Origin: JBOHTO01 sp050733695
GTDB taxonomy: Bacteria > Gemmatimonadota > Gemmatimonadetes > Gemmatimonadales > Gemmatimonadaceae
NCBI GenBank assembly: GCA_050733695.1
Contig: JBOHTO010000148.1
Location: forward strand, 12,732-76,731
Length of the DNA stretch: 64,000 nucleotides
Direction of reading: 5' to 3'
Below, one piece after another: positions 52,608-61,809 of this stretch; within the stretch, counting starts at the first letter, position 1; each line of letters opens with the position of its first letter. The position numbers were made by a program, and so were the translations under genes. A model generated the notes under the pieces. It was not told the origin of the DNA. It searched no databases and worked only from the letters and a program-made list of their open reading frames with translations.

Positions 52608-54737
52608 CTACCCCACCCGGAAGAGGTCGAGCGAGCGTGAATACCGCTCCCCCAGCGTTCGCCTGAGCGCCGCGTGGCCGGCGTCTGCGAGTTCGGGATC
52701 GGACTCCAGCAGCCGCACGGCTTCCTCGTGCGCGCGCGCATTGAGCGCCTCGTCGCGCAGGGGGTCGGCGATGCGAAACACCGGAATCCCGCTCTGGCGC
52801 TCGCCAAACAGATCTCCCATTCCTCTCAGACGCAGATCGGCACGCGCAATCTCGAAGCCGTCCTCGGTGCCGGCAAAGATGCGCAGACGCTCGGCGGCTT
52901 CGTCGCCAACGTTTCCCAGAAGGATGCAGTAGCTCGCTTCGGCGCCGCGCCCCACGCGACCCCGCAACTGGTGCAACTGCGATAGGCCGAACCGCTCCGG
53001 GTGCTCGACGAGCATCACCGACGCGTTCGGCACATCGATTCCGACTTCAACTACGGTCGTCGACACGAGCGCGTCGATCCGGCCTTCGCGGAACGTCCGC
53101 ATCGTCGCATCACGCTCATCCGATGGCACGCGACCGTGCAGGAGCGCCACGCGCAGTCCCGAAAGCGCGCCCTCGGAGAGCAGCCCGTGCATCGTGGTCG
53201 CGGCCCGGAGGTCCACCTTCTCCGATTCCTCGATCACGGGATAGATGATGTACGCCTGCCGTCCGCGCTCCAGCTCGCGGCGGACGAACGCGAGAACACG
53301 CTCACGGGCCGACTCCGGACGGATGACGGTCGTGATGGGGAGGCGGCCCGGTGGGCGCTCGTCGAGCACGCTCAACTCGAGGTCACCATACAGAGTGAGT
53401 GCGAGCGAGCGCGGTATCGGCGTTGCGCTCAGGAGCAGCACATCGGGCGTCTCACCCTTTGATCCGAGCGCCGCGCGCTGCTCTACACCAAAGCGATGCT
53501 GCTCGTCGATCACGGCAAGACCGAGGCGGCCGAATGCGGCCCCATGCTGCACGAGCGCGTGCGTGCCGATCACGACGGCCGGATCGCCCGAAGCAATGCG
53601 ACTCACCGCCGCGGCGCGGTCCCGCGCGCCGAGACTGCCAGTGAGCAGCACGGGATCGATACCCAGCGGCGCGACGAGGCCCGCAATCGTCCGGGTATGC
53701 TGTTCGGCGAGCAGCTCCGTGGGCGCCATGACGGCGGCCTGATAGCCGTTCTCCATGGCGAGGAGTGCGGCGAACAGGGCGACAATCGTCTTGCCGCTGC
53801 CAACATCCCCCTGGAGCAGCCGGTGCATCCGGCGATCGCTGCACATGTCGGCGACGATCTCACGCGTGACACGAACCTGGGCGTGCGTGAGCTCGAACGG
53901 AAGCGCCGCACGCAGAGCGCTCGTGAGCCGGCGCTGATTGGTGAAGGCGATCCCGCGCCGCCGCTCGCGCGCGAGAGCATTCGCGCGCCTGTGAAGCAGT
54001 TGCACGAAGAAGAGCTCGTCGAAGGCAAGCCGGTCCCGCCCCGACCACGCTTCGTCCAGCGTTGCCGGCCGGTGCACCATTCGCAGTGCGTCCCGCAGCG
54101 CGGGAACTCCCGCGCGTTCTGCGATCTTCGCCGGGAGATAGTCGTGAAGCAGCTCGAGAAGCGCATCCAGGTTCCGGTCGATGATCGACCGGATGACGCG
54201 GAAGGAAAGGCCTTCCGTCGCCGGATAGACGGACAGAACACGCCCGGCCAGCGCGCCAGCCGACAGATCGCTGTCGTCACGTCCGAGATTGATCGTCTCG
54301 CGCGGCTGGAGCTGACGACCGTGGTAGAATCGCACGGCACCTGTGAGCAGCAGCAGATCGTCCTTCCCTATCGATCGATCCATATATGGCTGACCCGGCC
54401 AGGATACCTCGATCATTCCGCTCGCGTCGCGCACCACTGCCTGGAAGATCCGGAGACCACGGCGTGTGGGGATGATGCCCTTCGAGATGACACGCCCGAT
54501 GACTGTCGCCTGCATACCGGGCTCGATTGACGCAATTGGCGCGACTGTGCTCGCATCCTCGTATCTGTGAGGCACGTGATAGAGCAGATCGCCGGCCGTG
54601 GTGATGTGCAGACGGCGAAGCGTCTCGGCGCGCCGCTGACCCACGCCCCTGAGATAGGCTACGGGCATGTCGAGGCGTATCCGCCCGCCCTCCGACTTTC
54701 CCTTCGCCCGTCCCGGGCCGCGATCCGCGCCAGGCAT
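52608..54737 (-). CDS. recG: ATP-dependent DNA helicase RecG
   Basis: Branch-migration helicase acting on stalled forks and recombination intermediates. The 709-residue protein has the wedge/OB domain (LLYHVPHRYED), Walker A GDVGSGKTIVA, the VIDEQHRFG box and motifs such as LLLSATPIPR and QLRGRVGRG. Start shares one base with the ftsY stop. The first ~20 residues before IRLDMPVAYLRGVG are probably non-essential. Confidence 0.95.
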   Translation of the reverse strand: MPGADRGPGRAKGKSEGGRIRLDMPVAYLRGVGQRRAETLRRLHITTAGDLLYHVPHRYEDASTVAPIASIEPGMQATVIGRVISKGIIPTRRGLRIFQAVVRDASGMIEVSWPGQPYMDRSIGKDDLLLLTGAVRFYHGRQLQPRETINLGRDDSDLSAGALAGRVLSVYPATEGLSFRVIRSIIDRNLDALLELLHDYLPAKIAERAGVPALRDALRMVHRPATLDEAWSGRDRLAFDELFFVQLLHRRANALARERRRGIAFTNQRRLTSALRAALPFELTHAQVRVTREIVADMCSDRRMHRLLQGDVGSGKTIVALFAALLAMENGYQAAVMAPTELLAEQHTRTIAGLVAPLGIDPVLLTGSLGARDRAAAVSRIASGDPAVVIGTHALVQHGAAFGRLGLAVIDEQHRFGVEQRAALGSKGETPDVLLLSATPIPRSLALTLYGDLELSVLDERPPGRLPITTVIRPESARERVLAFVRRELERGRQAYIIYPVIEESEKVDLRAATTMHGLLSEGALSGLRVALLHGRVPSDERDATMRTFREGRIDALVSTTVVEVGIDVPNASVMLVEHPERFGLSQLHQLRGRVGRGAEASYCILLGNVGDEAAERLRIFAGTEDGFEIARADLRLRGMGDLFGERQSGIPVFRIADPLRDEALNARAHEEAVRLLESDPELADAGHAALRRTLGERYSRSLDLFRVG

Positions 54738-55672
54738 TACGCCTCGCTCAGCAACTCATGCGCAAACACGGAGGAGTCGAACGTGACGAGGTCGTCCGCG
54801 CCCTCTCCCACGCTCAGGAACTTGACTGGCACGTCGATCGCTTCGTGAACGGCGACGACGATGCCGCCGCGCGCCGTACCGTCCAGCTTCGTCACGACGA
54901 GCCCGGTGACGGGGACAGCCGCTGCGAACGTCCTGGCCTGCGCCACCGCGTTCTGGCCTATCGTCCCATCGAGCACCAGCAGCGACTCGTGCGGCGCTCC
55001 CGGCAGCCGCTTCGCGATGACGCGTACGACCTTCTGCAGCTCCGTCATGAGCCCGGTGCTCGTGTGCAGCCTGCCGGCCGTATCCACGATCACCACATCA
55101 ACGCCGCGCGCAATGCCCGCATCGATGGCGTTGAAGGCAACCGACGCCGGATCGCTCCTGTCGACTCCCGATACGATTTCGGCGCCAGTGCGTTCTGCCC
55201 ATATGCGGAGCTGGTCGGTCGCACCGGCGCGGAATGTGTCAGCCGCCGCCACGAGTGCGCGGCGACCCTCGCGCCTGTATCGCTCCGCGAGCTTCCCGAT
55301 GAACGTCGTCTTCCCTGCTCCGTTCACGCCGAGCACCAGGACGACGGTGGGCGCCGCGGAAGCCTCGATGAGCGACGCATCGCTGTTCCCCGCGCTCAGC
55401 GCCTGCTCCACGCCGGTGCGGAGAGCATCCAGGAACTGATCGTGGCTCTTCACAGCACCCCGCTGTGCGCGACGCTCGACCTCTTCCACGAGCCGGAGCG
55501 TGACGGGCACACCGAAATCGGAGGCGAGCAGGAGTTCCTCGAGTCGCTCCAGCGATCCCTGCTCCACACCGCCGCGCGCGATGACCGCGACATCGGTAAG
55601 GGCGACGTCCCTGATCCTTTCCCACAGTGAGCGCCGCGGAGCATCGCCCGCGCGGCGGAGGATTCTCGACAT
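54737..55672 (-). CDS. ftsY: Signal recognition particle receptor FtsY
   Basis: SRP receptor GTPase of 311 residues directing membrane proteins to the translocon. The NG domain has GVNGAGKTTFIGKLA, AADTFRAGATDQL, VIVDTAGRLHT and TKLDGTARGG. The acidic membrane-binding A domain of E. coli FtsY is absent, leaving a short helical N-terminus, as in many bacteria. Upstream, 55673-55812 holds no gene that I accept. Confidence 0.94.
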   Translation of the reverse strand: MSRILRRAGDAPRRSLWERIRDVALTDVAVIARGGVEQGSLERLEELLLASDFGVPVTLRLVEEVERRAQRGAVKSHDQFLDALRTGVEQALSAGNSDASLIEASAAPTVVLVLGVNGAGKTTFIGKLAERYRREGRRALVAAADTFRAGATDQLRIWAERTGAEIVSGVDRSDPASVAFNAIDAGIARGVDVVIVDTAGRLHTSTGLMTELQKVVRVIAKRLPGAPHESLLVLDGTIGQNAVAQARTFAAAVPVTGLVVTKLDGTARGGIVVAVHEAIDVPVKFLSVGEGADDLVTFDSSVFAHELLSEA

Positions 55673-55812
55673 TCAAGCCTTATCGTTGAGGTAGATGGCC
55701 GGAGCCGTCATTCTGCGTGCGCCCCTTCGTCGTTGATGCCGCACCCGGCGGCGGTGACGGGCAAGCACGGCGGAAAGCGTCCCCAGATCCCGGCGACGAA
55801 TTCGCGCGGCCC

Positions 55813-57696
55813 TCAGCGGAGGCCCAGGCGACGACGACACACCCATTCGAGCGCCAGCAGCAGAAGCGGGAGAGCGTACAGCCACCAGCGCTGCCTCGAC
55901 CCCGGCGCTTCGCCTGCGATGGCGACGCCCGACTTCCCGCCTCTGACGGGTCCGGCTCGGAGTGTGGCGCGCCGCGGAAGCCACTCCGGCGACTGGTTGA
56001 CGACAAGCACGGAAGCACTTGCCTCTGACACGCTTACTGTCGTTTCCGCCGCATCCGTATTCCGCACGTCGTAGACCCCGGGTTGCAGTGCCTCGCTCTC
56101 GGCCACGCTCGCCCCGCGCTCGAAGCGCAGCGTCACTGAATCCACGCCACCGGGTGCACCCCGTCTCCGCAGCTCGATGGTGGCGACCGAATCGACTCCG
56201 GCGGAGCGCCGCCAGCGAACGGCCTCGCCTGCGCGCACCATGCCATCCGCCGGCACAAGAGCCGGGATGCGCCCACGCTCCTCGGCCAGCCAGTCGAAGA
56301 TGGTCCCCCAGAGCGCGGTGAAGGCGTCTGCAGACACGCCACCGCGAAAACGCCAGCGCCAGAACCCTGCCGCCCCAACGGTGATGACGCGACGCGGGCG
56401 CGCCGTGCCGATGATCGCGGGGCGGCGGTCGAACCGCCGTCCGCGCGCGGTGTGGATCACGACCCAGGCATCGTTCGATTCCGCGACTCCGCCGGGATCG
56501 GCGCCCAGCGCGGGGGCTACTTCTATAGGGGGAAGGCTGTCCCAGGGTATGGACGCCAGCGCCGCGGAGAGCGGCGAGGGCGGCGCTCCGATCACGTACC
56601 AGTCGCCGGTCCGCTCGTCCGGCGGAGAGAGCAGGGCGAGAGCGCCACGCGTGACGACGCGCGGTGGTCCGAACACACTGCTATCGCCGTGAATGATCGC
56701 GACCGGCGCATCTCGCAGGGACGCCCGCACGGCGGCCTCGGGGACAGGGGCAAGGGAGCCGTCCTGCCGCCATTCGCCTGCGGCGACGCGAAGGAATCCC
56801 CGCGTGGGGAGCGAGAGCGCGCCCCGAAGGACACCCAGCACATAGCGCGCGTCGTAGTCCGGAGATGTCGAGACGAATACGACCGTGGCGGCCTGTGACA
56901 CATCGATCGTCGTCGCCAGCGTATCGTTGCGCGGTTCCCGATCGGCGACGGCTGAGATCACCGCACGCACCATCAGGGCGCCCTCGTCGCTGGGGATCGG
57001 GAGCGCCAGTGTGAGGACACGCTCGGCGAACGGGCCGAGGGAGTCGATCTCCACGGATGCTGTACGCCGGTCGCCGACCCGGACCACAAGGTTACCCGCC
57101 GCGCTCCCCCCCGCACCGGACAGGATTGCGACAGTCGCCTCGACCGTGTCGCCGCCAACGGCAGCGCGCGGTACGACCAGCGAAGCGATCGCGACATCAC
57201 GGGCCGGAGGCCGCGCGAAGACCTCCACCCGCGAGCGGTCCGGGAGCTCGGCCGCCGCGCCGGCATCCTCGGCCTCACCGTCCGTGATGAGCGCGAGCGG
57301 CCGCCCCTCGGCGAGCGCCCTATCGACCACGCCACGCATTCGCGTCGCGTGGTCGGATGGCAGCAGCGGCGGTGTTCCGGCGCGGAGCGAGTCGCCGAAC
57401 AGGAGCACCGGTCCCGGGCTCAGTTGCAGTGCGCGGCGGCGCGCCGCGGCCCACGCGCTGTCTCCGCCGGCGCGCAGCCAACTCGCGGAGACATCCAGCG
57501 CGACCAGGGTCGGGGGAAGGTGCGCTCGCCCCACCGGGGCATCGAGCAACAGCGCTACAACCAGAGCGACGGCGATTGCGCGCAACGCGGCCGGTACCAC
57601 GCGGCGCCGCGCGACCGCACTGCCCGATTCATTCCATCCATACTGAAAAAGAGCGACCGCGAGGCCAGCGGCCGCGGCGGCGAGCCATGAGAGCAT
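55813..57696 (-). CDS. Membrane protein with a von Willebrand factor A-like domain
   Basis: A 627-residue membrane protein. Two N-terminal helices (residues ~3-20 and ~36-52) precede a VWA-like domain whose MIDAS reads DVSAS in LVALDVSASWLRAGG. Mid-protein beta-rich segments follow, and it ends with a membrane helix (WWLYALPLLLLALEWVC) and basic residues. The architecture recalls large Bacteroides-aerotolerance-type and glutamine-amidotransferase-like membrane proteins. The role is unknown. It lies within the division region between an M23 peptidase and ftsY, and its start codon touches a tandem repeat. Confidence 0.75.
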   Translation of the reverse strand: MLSWLAAAAAGLAVALFQYGWNESGSAVARRRVVPAALRAIAVALVVALLLDAPVGRAHLPPTLVALDVSASWLRAGGDSAWAAARRRALQLSPGPVLLFGDSLRAGTPPLLPSDHATRMRGVVDRALAEGRPLALITDGEAEDAGAAAELPDRSRVEVFARPPARDVAIASLVVPRAAVGGDTVEATVAILSGAGGSAAGNLVVRVGDRRTASVEIDSLGPFAERVLTLALPIPSDEGALMVRAVISAVADREPRNDTLATTIDVSQAATVVFVSTSPDYDARYVLGVLRGALSLPTRGFLRVAAGEWRQDGSLAPVPEAAVRASLRDAPVAIIHGDSSVFGPPRVVTRGALALLSPPDERTGDWYVIGAPPSPLSAALASIPWDSLPPIEVAPALGADPGGVAESNDAWVVIHTARGRRFDRRPAIIGTARPRRVITVGAAGFWRWRFRGGVSADAFTALWGTIFDWLAEERGRIPALVPADGMVRAGEAVRWRRSAGVDSVATIELRRRGAPGGVDSVTLRFERGASVAESEALQPGVYDVRNTDAAETTVSVSEASASVLVVNQSPEWLPRRATLRAGPVRGGKSGVAIAGEAPGSRQRWWLYALPLLLLALEWVCRRRLGLR

Positions 57697-57723
57697 CGGG
57701 GAAGCCTAATCGGGGAAGCTTAA
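57696..57723. repeat. 14-bp tandem duplication at a gene start
   Basis: Two adjoining 14-bp units (TCGGGGAAGCYTAA), differing at one base, lie directly upstream of and touching the ATG of the VWA-like gene. Confidence 0.75.
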
Positions 57724-57764
57724 TCCGTGCTCTCAATGCCTGGGAGCGTTCGCTCAGCCCGCGA

Positions 57765-59018
57765 TCAGCGCGCTGCCAGATGCATGCTGTCCGGGGTCGC
57801 GTCGAGCAGAGCAAGCATTCGGGAGCGCTGCAGGACGAACGCGTCTCTCTCCGCCTCCGGAATCGGCTTCCCACCCTTGTTCCTGAGTGCTGAACGCGGG
57901 TCGCGCTGCACACCTTTCACAAGCACCTCGAAGTGCAGGTGCGGTCCGGTAGTGAGTCCGGTAGACCCGACGTAGCCGACCGTCTTTCCGATCACCACGC
58001 GGGCACCGCGGCCAGCTCCCTTCGCGAAGCCGCGCAGGTGTGCGTATCGTGTCACGTAGCCATTGGGATGTCGAATTTCCACGGTGTTGCCGTATCCACC
58101 GCGCCGCCCCGCGAAGATCACCACGCCCTCCCCCACCGTGCGAACCGGTGTGCCGGAATTGGCTGCGTAGTCCGTTCCCTTGTGCGCGCGCCAGGTTCCC
58201 AGGACGGGATGCTTGCGGCGGCCGAACACGCTGGAGATGCGCCGGAACTCGAGCGGTGCGCGCAGGAACGCAGCGCGCAGCGACTTGCCATCCTGATCGA
58301 AGTAGTCGCCGCTGACAGATTCGCTCTCGAAACGGATCGCCTCCGTCGTCACGCCGGAAAAGACAAAGGAGGCGGCCAGGACGTTGTCGATGCGAACCGC
58401 GCCATTCGGGCCGCTCGACCGCTCGAACAGGACCCGGAACGAATCTCCTTCACGAAGATCGCGGCTCATGTCAACGCGATACTCCAGGATGTCGGCCATG
58501 GTCCAGGCCAGCTCGGAGCGCGCGCCGATCGGGAGCAGCGCCACCGATTCGTCGAGCGCCGCGTACAGCGAGGACGTGATCGTTCCCGTCGCGAAAAGAG
58601 TATCGGTGACCCAGGGGAGACGCTCCTCCTCGCTCGTCCAGCCGGATTCCGTGCGGCGCAGATGCAGCAGCCGATCGATCGCGAGCTGGAGGATTATCTC
58701 CGACGGTACCGTGTCGAGCGGCAGCACCCGCAGCGTGACCGGCATGCCCGCGGGCACGCGGCGCATATCGATCTGGTTGGCGGCCAGAAGCGCCTGCGTC
58801 GCATGCACGCCGCCTACGCCTCGGCGCGCGAGCAGGACGGACAGTGTCTCGCCACTTCCGAGAGTGTCATGGCTCTCGCGCCAGGGAGAGAGAGCTGCAA
58901 CCGGCTCGAGAGTCCCGACTGCCGTCCTGTCGGGGAGCGGAGAGGAAAAACGGAACGCTCCAATGGCGAGAAGTCCCACCATCGAATAGGTGACGATGCG
59001 CGCGTGGGTGGTCTTCAA
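57765..59018 (-). CDS. LysM-like and M23 metallopeptidase, cell-wall hydrolase
   Basis: A 417-residue envelope peptidase. An N-terminal membrane anchor (IVTYSMVGLLAIGAFRF) is followed by a LysM/OapA-like region (TLGSGETLSVLLARRGV) and a C-terminal M23 (LytM) domain with zinc-binding HKGTDYAANSGTPV and HLHFEVLVKG. Both catalytic boxes are intact, so it is likely an active peptidoglycan endopeptidase rather than an EnvC/NlpD-type activator. Its start overlaps the ftsZ stop as ATGA, suggesting coordination of wall cleavage with division. Confidence 0.88.
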   Translation of the reverse strand: MKTTHARIVTYSMVGLLAIGAFRFSSPLPDRTAVGTLEPVAALSPWRESHDTLGSGETLSVLLARRGVGGVHATQALLAANQIDMRRVPAGMPVTLRVLPLDTVPSEIILQLAIDRLLHLRRTESGWTSEEERLPWVTDTLFATGTITSSLYAALDESVALLPIGARSELAWTMADILEYRVDMSRDLREGDSFRVLFERSSGPNGAVRIDNVLAASFVFSGVTTEAIRFESESVSGDYFDQDGKSLRAAFLRAPLEFRRISSVFGRRKHPVLGTWRAHKGTDYAANSGTPVRTVGEGVVIFAGRRGGYGNTVEIRHPNGYVTRYAHLRGFAKGAGRGARVVIGKTVGYVGSTGLTTGPHLHFEVLVKGVQRDPRSALRNKGGKPIPEAERDAFVLQRSRMLALLDATPDSMHLAAR

Positions 59019-60232
59019 TCCATCTGTCTCCGAATGAAAGTCGGGATCTCCATGTCACTCAGGTCGCGGCTTGCCTGTCGCTCTGCCGGCGCGGGCTGCT
59101 GCTGCGCGCCCGCGCCCCCAACGCCGCCGGTGCCGCTCGCCCGTCGCGCACCGTCCACTGTCGCGTTTCCGCGGGCCGCCACCGAACCACGGGCAGGCCG
59201 CTGCGCCGGGAAGGGGATCACCGGCGTGCGGGCCAACCCGTCCTGCTGGGTCGCAGCGGCACCGGGCTGAACGACGCGATCGAATCCGGTCGCGATCACA
59301 GTGACTCTTATCTCGCCCTGCATCGCCGGCTCGTGCACCGCACCGAAGATGATCTCGGCATCGTCACCGACGGCGTCGTGGATGATCTCATTGATCTGAT
59401 GAACTTCGCCGAGAGTCAGGTCCGCGCCACCCGTGATGTTCACCAGCACGCCAGTCGCCCCGGAAACCGAGACGTTGTCGAGAAGAGGACTGGAGATTGC
59501 CTGCTGTGCTCCCTCCATCGCCCGATTCTCTCCGCGACCCACTCCGGTCCCCATGAGCGCAGAGCCGCCGGCCTGCATGACCGTCCGCACGTCGGCAAAG
59601 TCGACGTTCACAAGTCCGGTGACGCTGATGAGGGAACTGATACCCTGCGTGGCGTGCAGCAGCACTTCGTCAGCCTTCTTGAGTGCATCCTGGAAGGGGA
59701 TTCCCTTCCCCACCACGGCGAGCAGCCTCTCGTTGGGGACGACAATCATCGTATCCACGTTCCTCCCCATCTCCGCGATTCCCATCTCCGCCTGGCGCAT
59801 CCGCTTTCGCCCCTCGAACAGGAACGGACGCGTCACTATCCCGACCGTGAGGGCGCCGCATGTGCGCGCCAGCTCGCAGACGATGGGGGCGGCGCCAGTT
59901 CCGGTTCCGCCGCCCATTCCGCACGTGATGAAGACGAGGTCCGCACCATCGAGGACACGCGAGACCTCCTCCCGGCTCTCCTCGATCGCCTGACGTCCAA
60001 TCTCGGGACGCGCGCCCGCGCCAAGCCCGCGCGTGAGTTTCTTGCCGATCTGGATCTTCACGTCAGACTTGGAACCGAGGAGCGCCTGTGCGTCGGTGTT
60101 CACCGAGATGAACTCCACGCCCTCCAACTGCTCGTCGATCATGCGATTCACGGCGTTTCCGCCGCCGCCGCCGACGCCCACGACCTTCATGCGGGCGGTC
60201 TGGCCTGCGCTCTCTTCGAACTCGAAGATCAT
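59015..60232 (-). CDS. ftsZ: Cell division protein FtsZ
   Basis: Tubulin-like GTPase forming the division ring, about 405 residues. KVVGVGGGGGNAVNRMI at the N-terminus, the tubulin signature CGMGGGTGTGAAP (about residue 105), the T7-loop region and a C-terminal peptide MEIPTFIRRQMD that would bind FtsA are present. A low-complexity linker precedes the tail. ATG at 60232 behind GGAG was chosen. It is separated from ftsA by 317 bases with its own regulatory elements. Confidence 0.95.
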   Translation of the reverse strand: MIFEFEESAGQTARMKVVGVGGGGGNAVNRMIDEQLEGVEFISVNTDAQALLGSKSDVKIQIGKKLTRGLGAGARPEIGRQAIEESREEVSRVLDGADLVFITCGMGGGTGTGAAPIVCELARTCGALTVGIVTRPFLFEGRKRMRQAEMGIAEMGRNVDTMIVVPNERLLAVVGKGIPFQDALKKADEVLLHATQGISSLISVTGLVNVDFADVRTVMQAGGSALMGTGVGRGENRAMEGAQQAISSPLLDNVSVSGATGVLVNITGGADLTLGEVHQINEIIHDAVGDDAEIIFGAVHEPAMQGEIRVTVIATGFDRVVQPGAAATQQDGLARTPVIPFPAQRPARGSVAARGNATVDGARRASGTGGVGGAGAQQQPAPAERQASRDLSDMEIPTFIRRQMD

Positions 60233-60549
60233 CGGGAGCGGGACTCCGCTGCTGGGTACGGAACTGGACAAGCGGGAAGCGAACGGTTCACGCGTCACTC
60301 ATGGCTGCTGCGTAGGGTGCGGGGCTGACGGTCCCCGCGTGTGCCGCACGGGAGGGCTCGCCCAATATAACAGGATTTTCCCGCCTGACCACCAGTAGGA
60401 CGAGCCAATGTTGAAAAGATTACACTCTGCGGCGAGAGAGTTATCCACATCACGTCGCGGTCGCAGAGATTCGTGACTCGACTGCCGCGGAGCCGGCCCG
60501 GCGGACGTCATTGCCGCCCTGTGCGATGGATCACATGGGCCGGCCGCGA
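60233..60549 (-). promoter_or_regulatory. ftsZ upstream region with a DnaA box and an extended -10
   Basis: This 317-base gene-free stretch separates ftsA from ftsZ. On the minus strand an extended -10 (TGTTATATT, core at 60369-60364) would start transcription near 60357, leaving a leader of about 125 nt. At 60441-60449 the plus strand reads TTATCCACA, a perfect DnaA box, about 80 bases upstream of that start. No good -35 matches. No other gene or RNA was recognised here. Confidence 0.5.
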
Positions 60550-61809
60550 TCAGAAGAAATCCTGCAGCCATGTCCTGATTCGCTGGCCCAGCCGATCGAC
60601 GCCTGACGTACCGGCGGCCGCGCGACGAGCGCCCGCTGCCGCTCCGCCGAGCGCGTATCGATGGGCGGCGTACTGCGCGAGGCCCACCGCGGTCGCGAAG
60701 CGCGGTGCCTCGACCGAGTCGCTCAGCCCCGTCAGCCGGTCCGCGGGTGTCCCGACTCTCACGCCTGCGCCGAATACATCTGAGGCGAGTTCCGCCGCTC
60801 CCTGCATCGCGGCTGCGCCGCCGGTGAGCACCAGCCCGCCACTGAGGCGATTGGCGTAACCGGCGCGCTCGATGTCGGCCTGAACGAGGTCGAAAACTTC
60901 ATCCATCCTCTGGTGGATGATGTGGGCCAGCAGTTCCCGCGGGATCTGTCGATCGCCCTGGGCGACCGTGCTCGGGAGCTGGATCACGTCGCTGGGATCG
61001 ACGAGCGGCTCGTAGGCCGACCCGAAGCGCTCCTTCAGACGTTCCGCATCGGCCTGCGTTACGCCGAGCCCGTGTACGATGTCGCTCGTCACGCTGTTGC
61101 CGCCGTAGCCGATCGTGCCAAGGTGTCTGATCTTCCCCTCGTGAAAGATCGCGAGATCGGTCGCACCGGCCCCCATCTCGACGAGCGCGACTCCGAGCTC
61201 CTTCTCGTCCTCGGTGAGAACGCCGAGGGAGCTGGCCAACGGCTCCAGTACGAGCTCGCGCACGGAGAATCCGGCTCGCTCGACCGCCTTGCGCAGGTTC
61301 ACCGCCGGGGAGCTGCCGATGGTCACGAGATACATCTCGACTTCGAGACGCGTGCCGATCATCCCGATCGGATCGCGGATGCCGTGGTTCCTGTCGACGG
61401 TGTACTCCTGCGGGATGGCGTGCAGCAGCTCCCGGTCGTGCGGGATGGCCTGCGCGCGCGCGACCTCGTTGGCCCTTTCCACGTCGGGCCTGGATATCTC
61501 GTCGCCGTTCACGGCCACAATGCCATTGCTCGTCATCGCCTGCACGTGCTCGCCGGCGATGCCGGCATAGACCCACTCGACCTCGGCCCCGGCCATCCTG
61601 GTCGCGTCCTGCATCGCGCTGCGGATGGAGGCGGTCGTCTCCTCGATGTCGGCCACGACGCCGCGGCGCATACCGGTGGTCCGCGCCTGACCCACGCCGA
61701 GCACCTTCACTCCCGGATTTCGCGGAAGGTCGCCCACGACCTCGGCGATTATGGCGGTGGTCCTGGCGGACCCGATGTCCAGTCCTGCGATGAGACGTTC
61801 AGGATTCAT
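60550..61809 (-). CDS. ftsA: Cell division protein FtsA
   Basis: Actin-like membrane anchor of the Z-ring. The 419-residue protein has LIAGLDIGSARTTAIIAEV, the SHS2-region sequence, GAGATDLAIFHEG (phosphate 2-type motif), LVLTGGAAAMQGA, and an amphipathic membrane helix at the very end (RLGQRIRTWLQDFF). Its start overlaps the ftsQ stop as ATGA. Confidence 0.95.
   Translation of the reverse strand: MNPERLIAGLDIGSARTTAIIAEVVGDLPRNPGVKVLGVGQARTTGMRRGVVADIEETTASIRSAMQDATRMAGAEVEWVYAGIAGEHVQAMTSNGIVAVNGDEISRPDVERANEVARAQAIPHDRELLHAIPQEYTVDRNHGIRDPIGMIGTRLEVEMYLVTIGSSPAVNLRKAVERAGFSVRELVLEPLASSLGVLTEDEKELGVALVEMGAGATDLAIFHEGKIRHLGTIGYGGNSVTSDIVHGLGVTQADAERLKERFGSAYEPLVDPSDVIQLPSTVAQGDRQIPRELLAHIIHQRMDEVFDLVQADIERAGYANRLSGGLVLTGGAAAMQGAAELASDVFGAGVRVGTPADRLTGLSDSVEAPRFATAVGLAQYAAHRYALGGAAAGARRAAAGTSGVDRLGQRIRTWLQDFF

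Noticed and set aside
55673..55984. Small minus-strand frame ending in a 12-codon peptide (MTAPAIYLNDKA) just before ftsY
   Set aside because: The stop is adjacent to the ftsY start, which could suggest a leader peptide, but there is no supporting homology, composition or attenuator structure.
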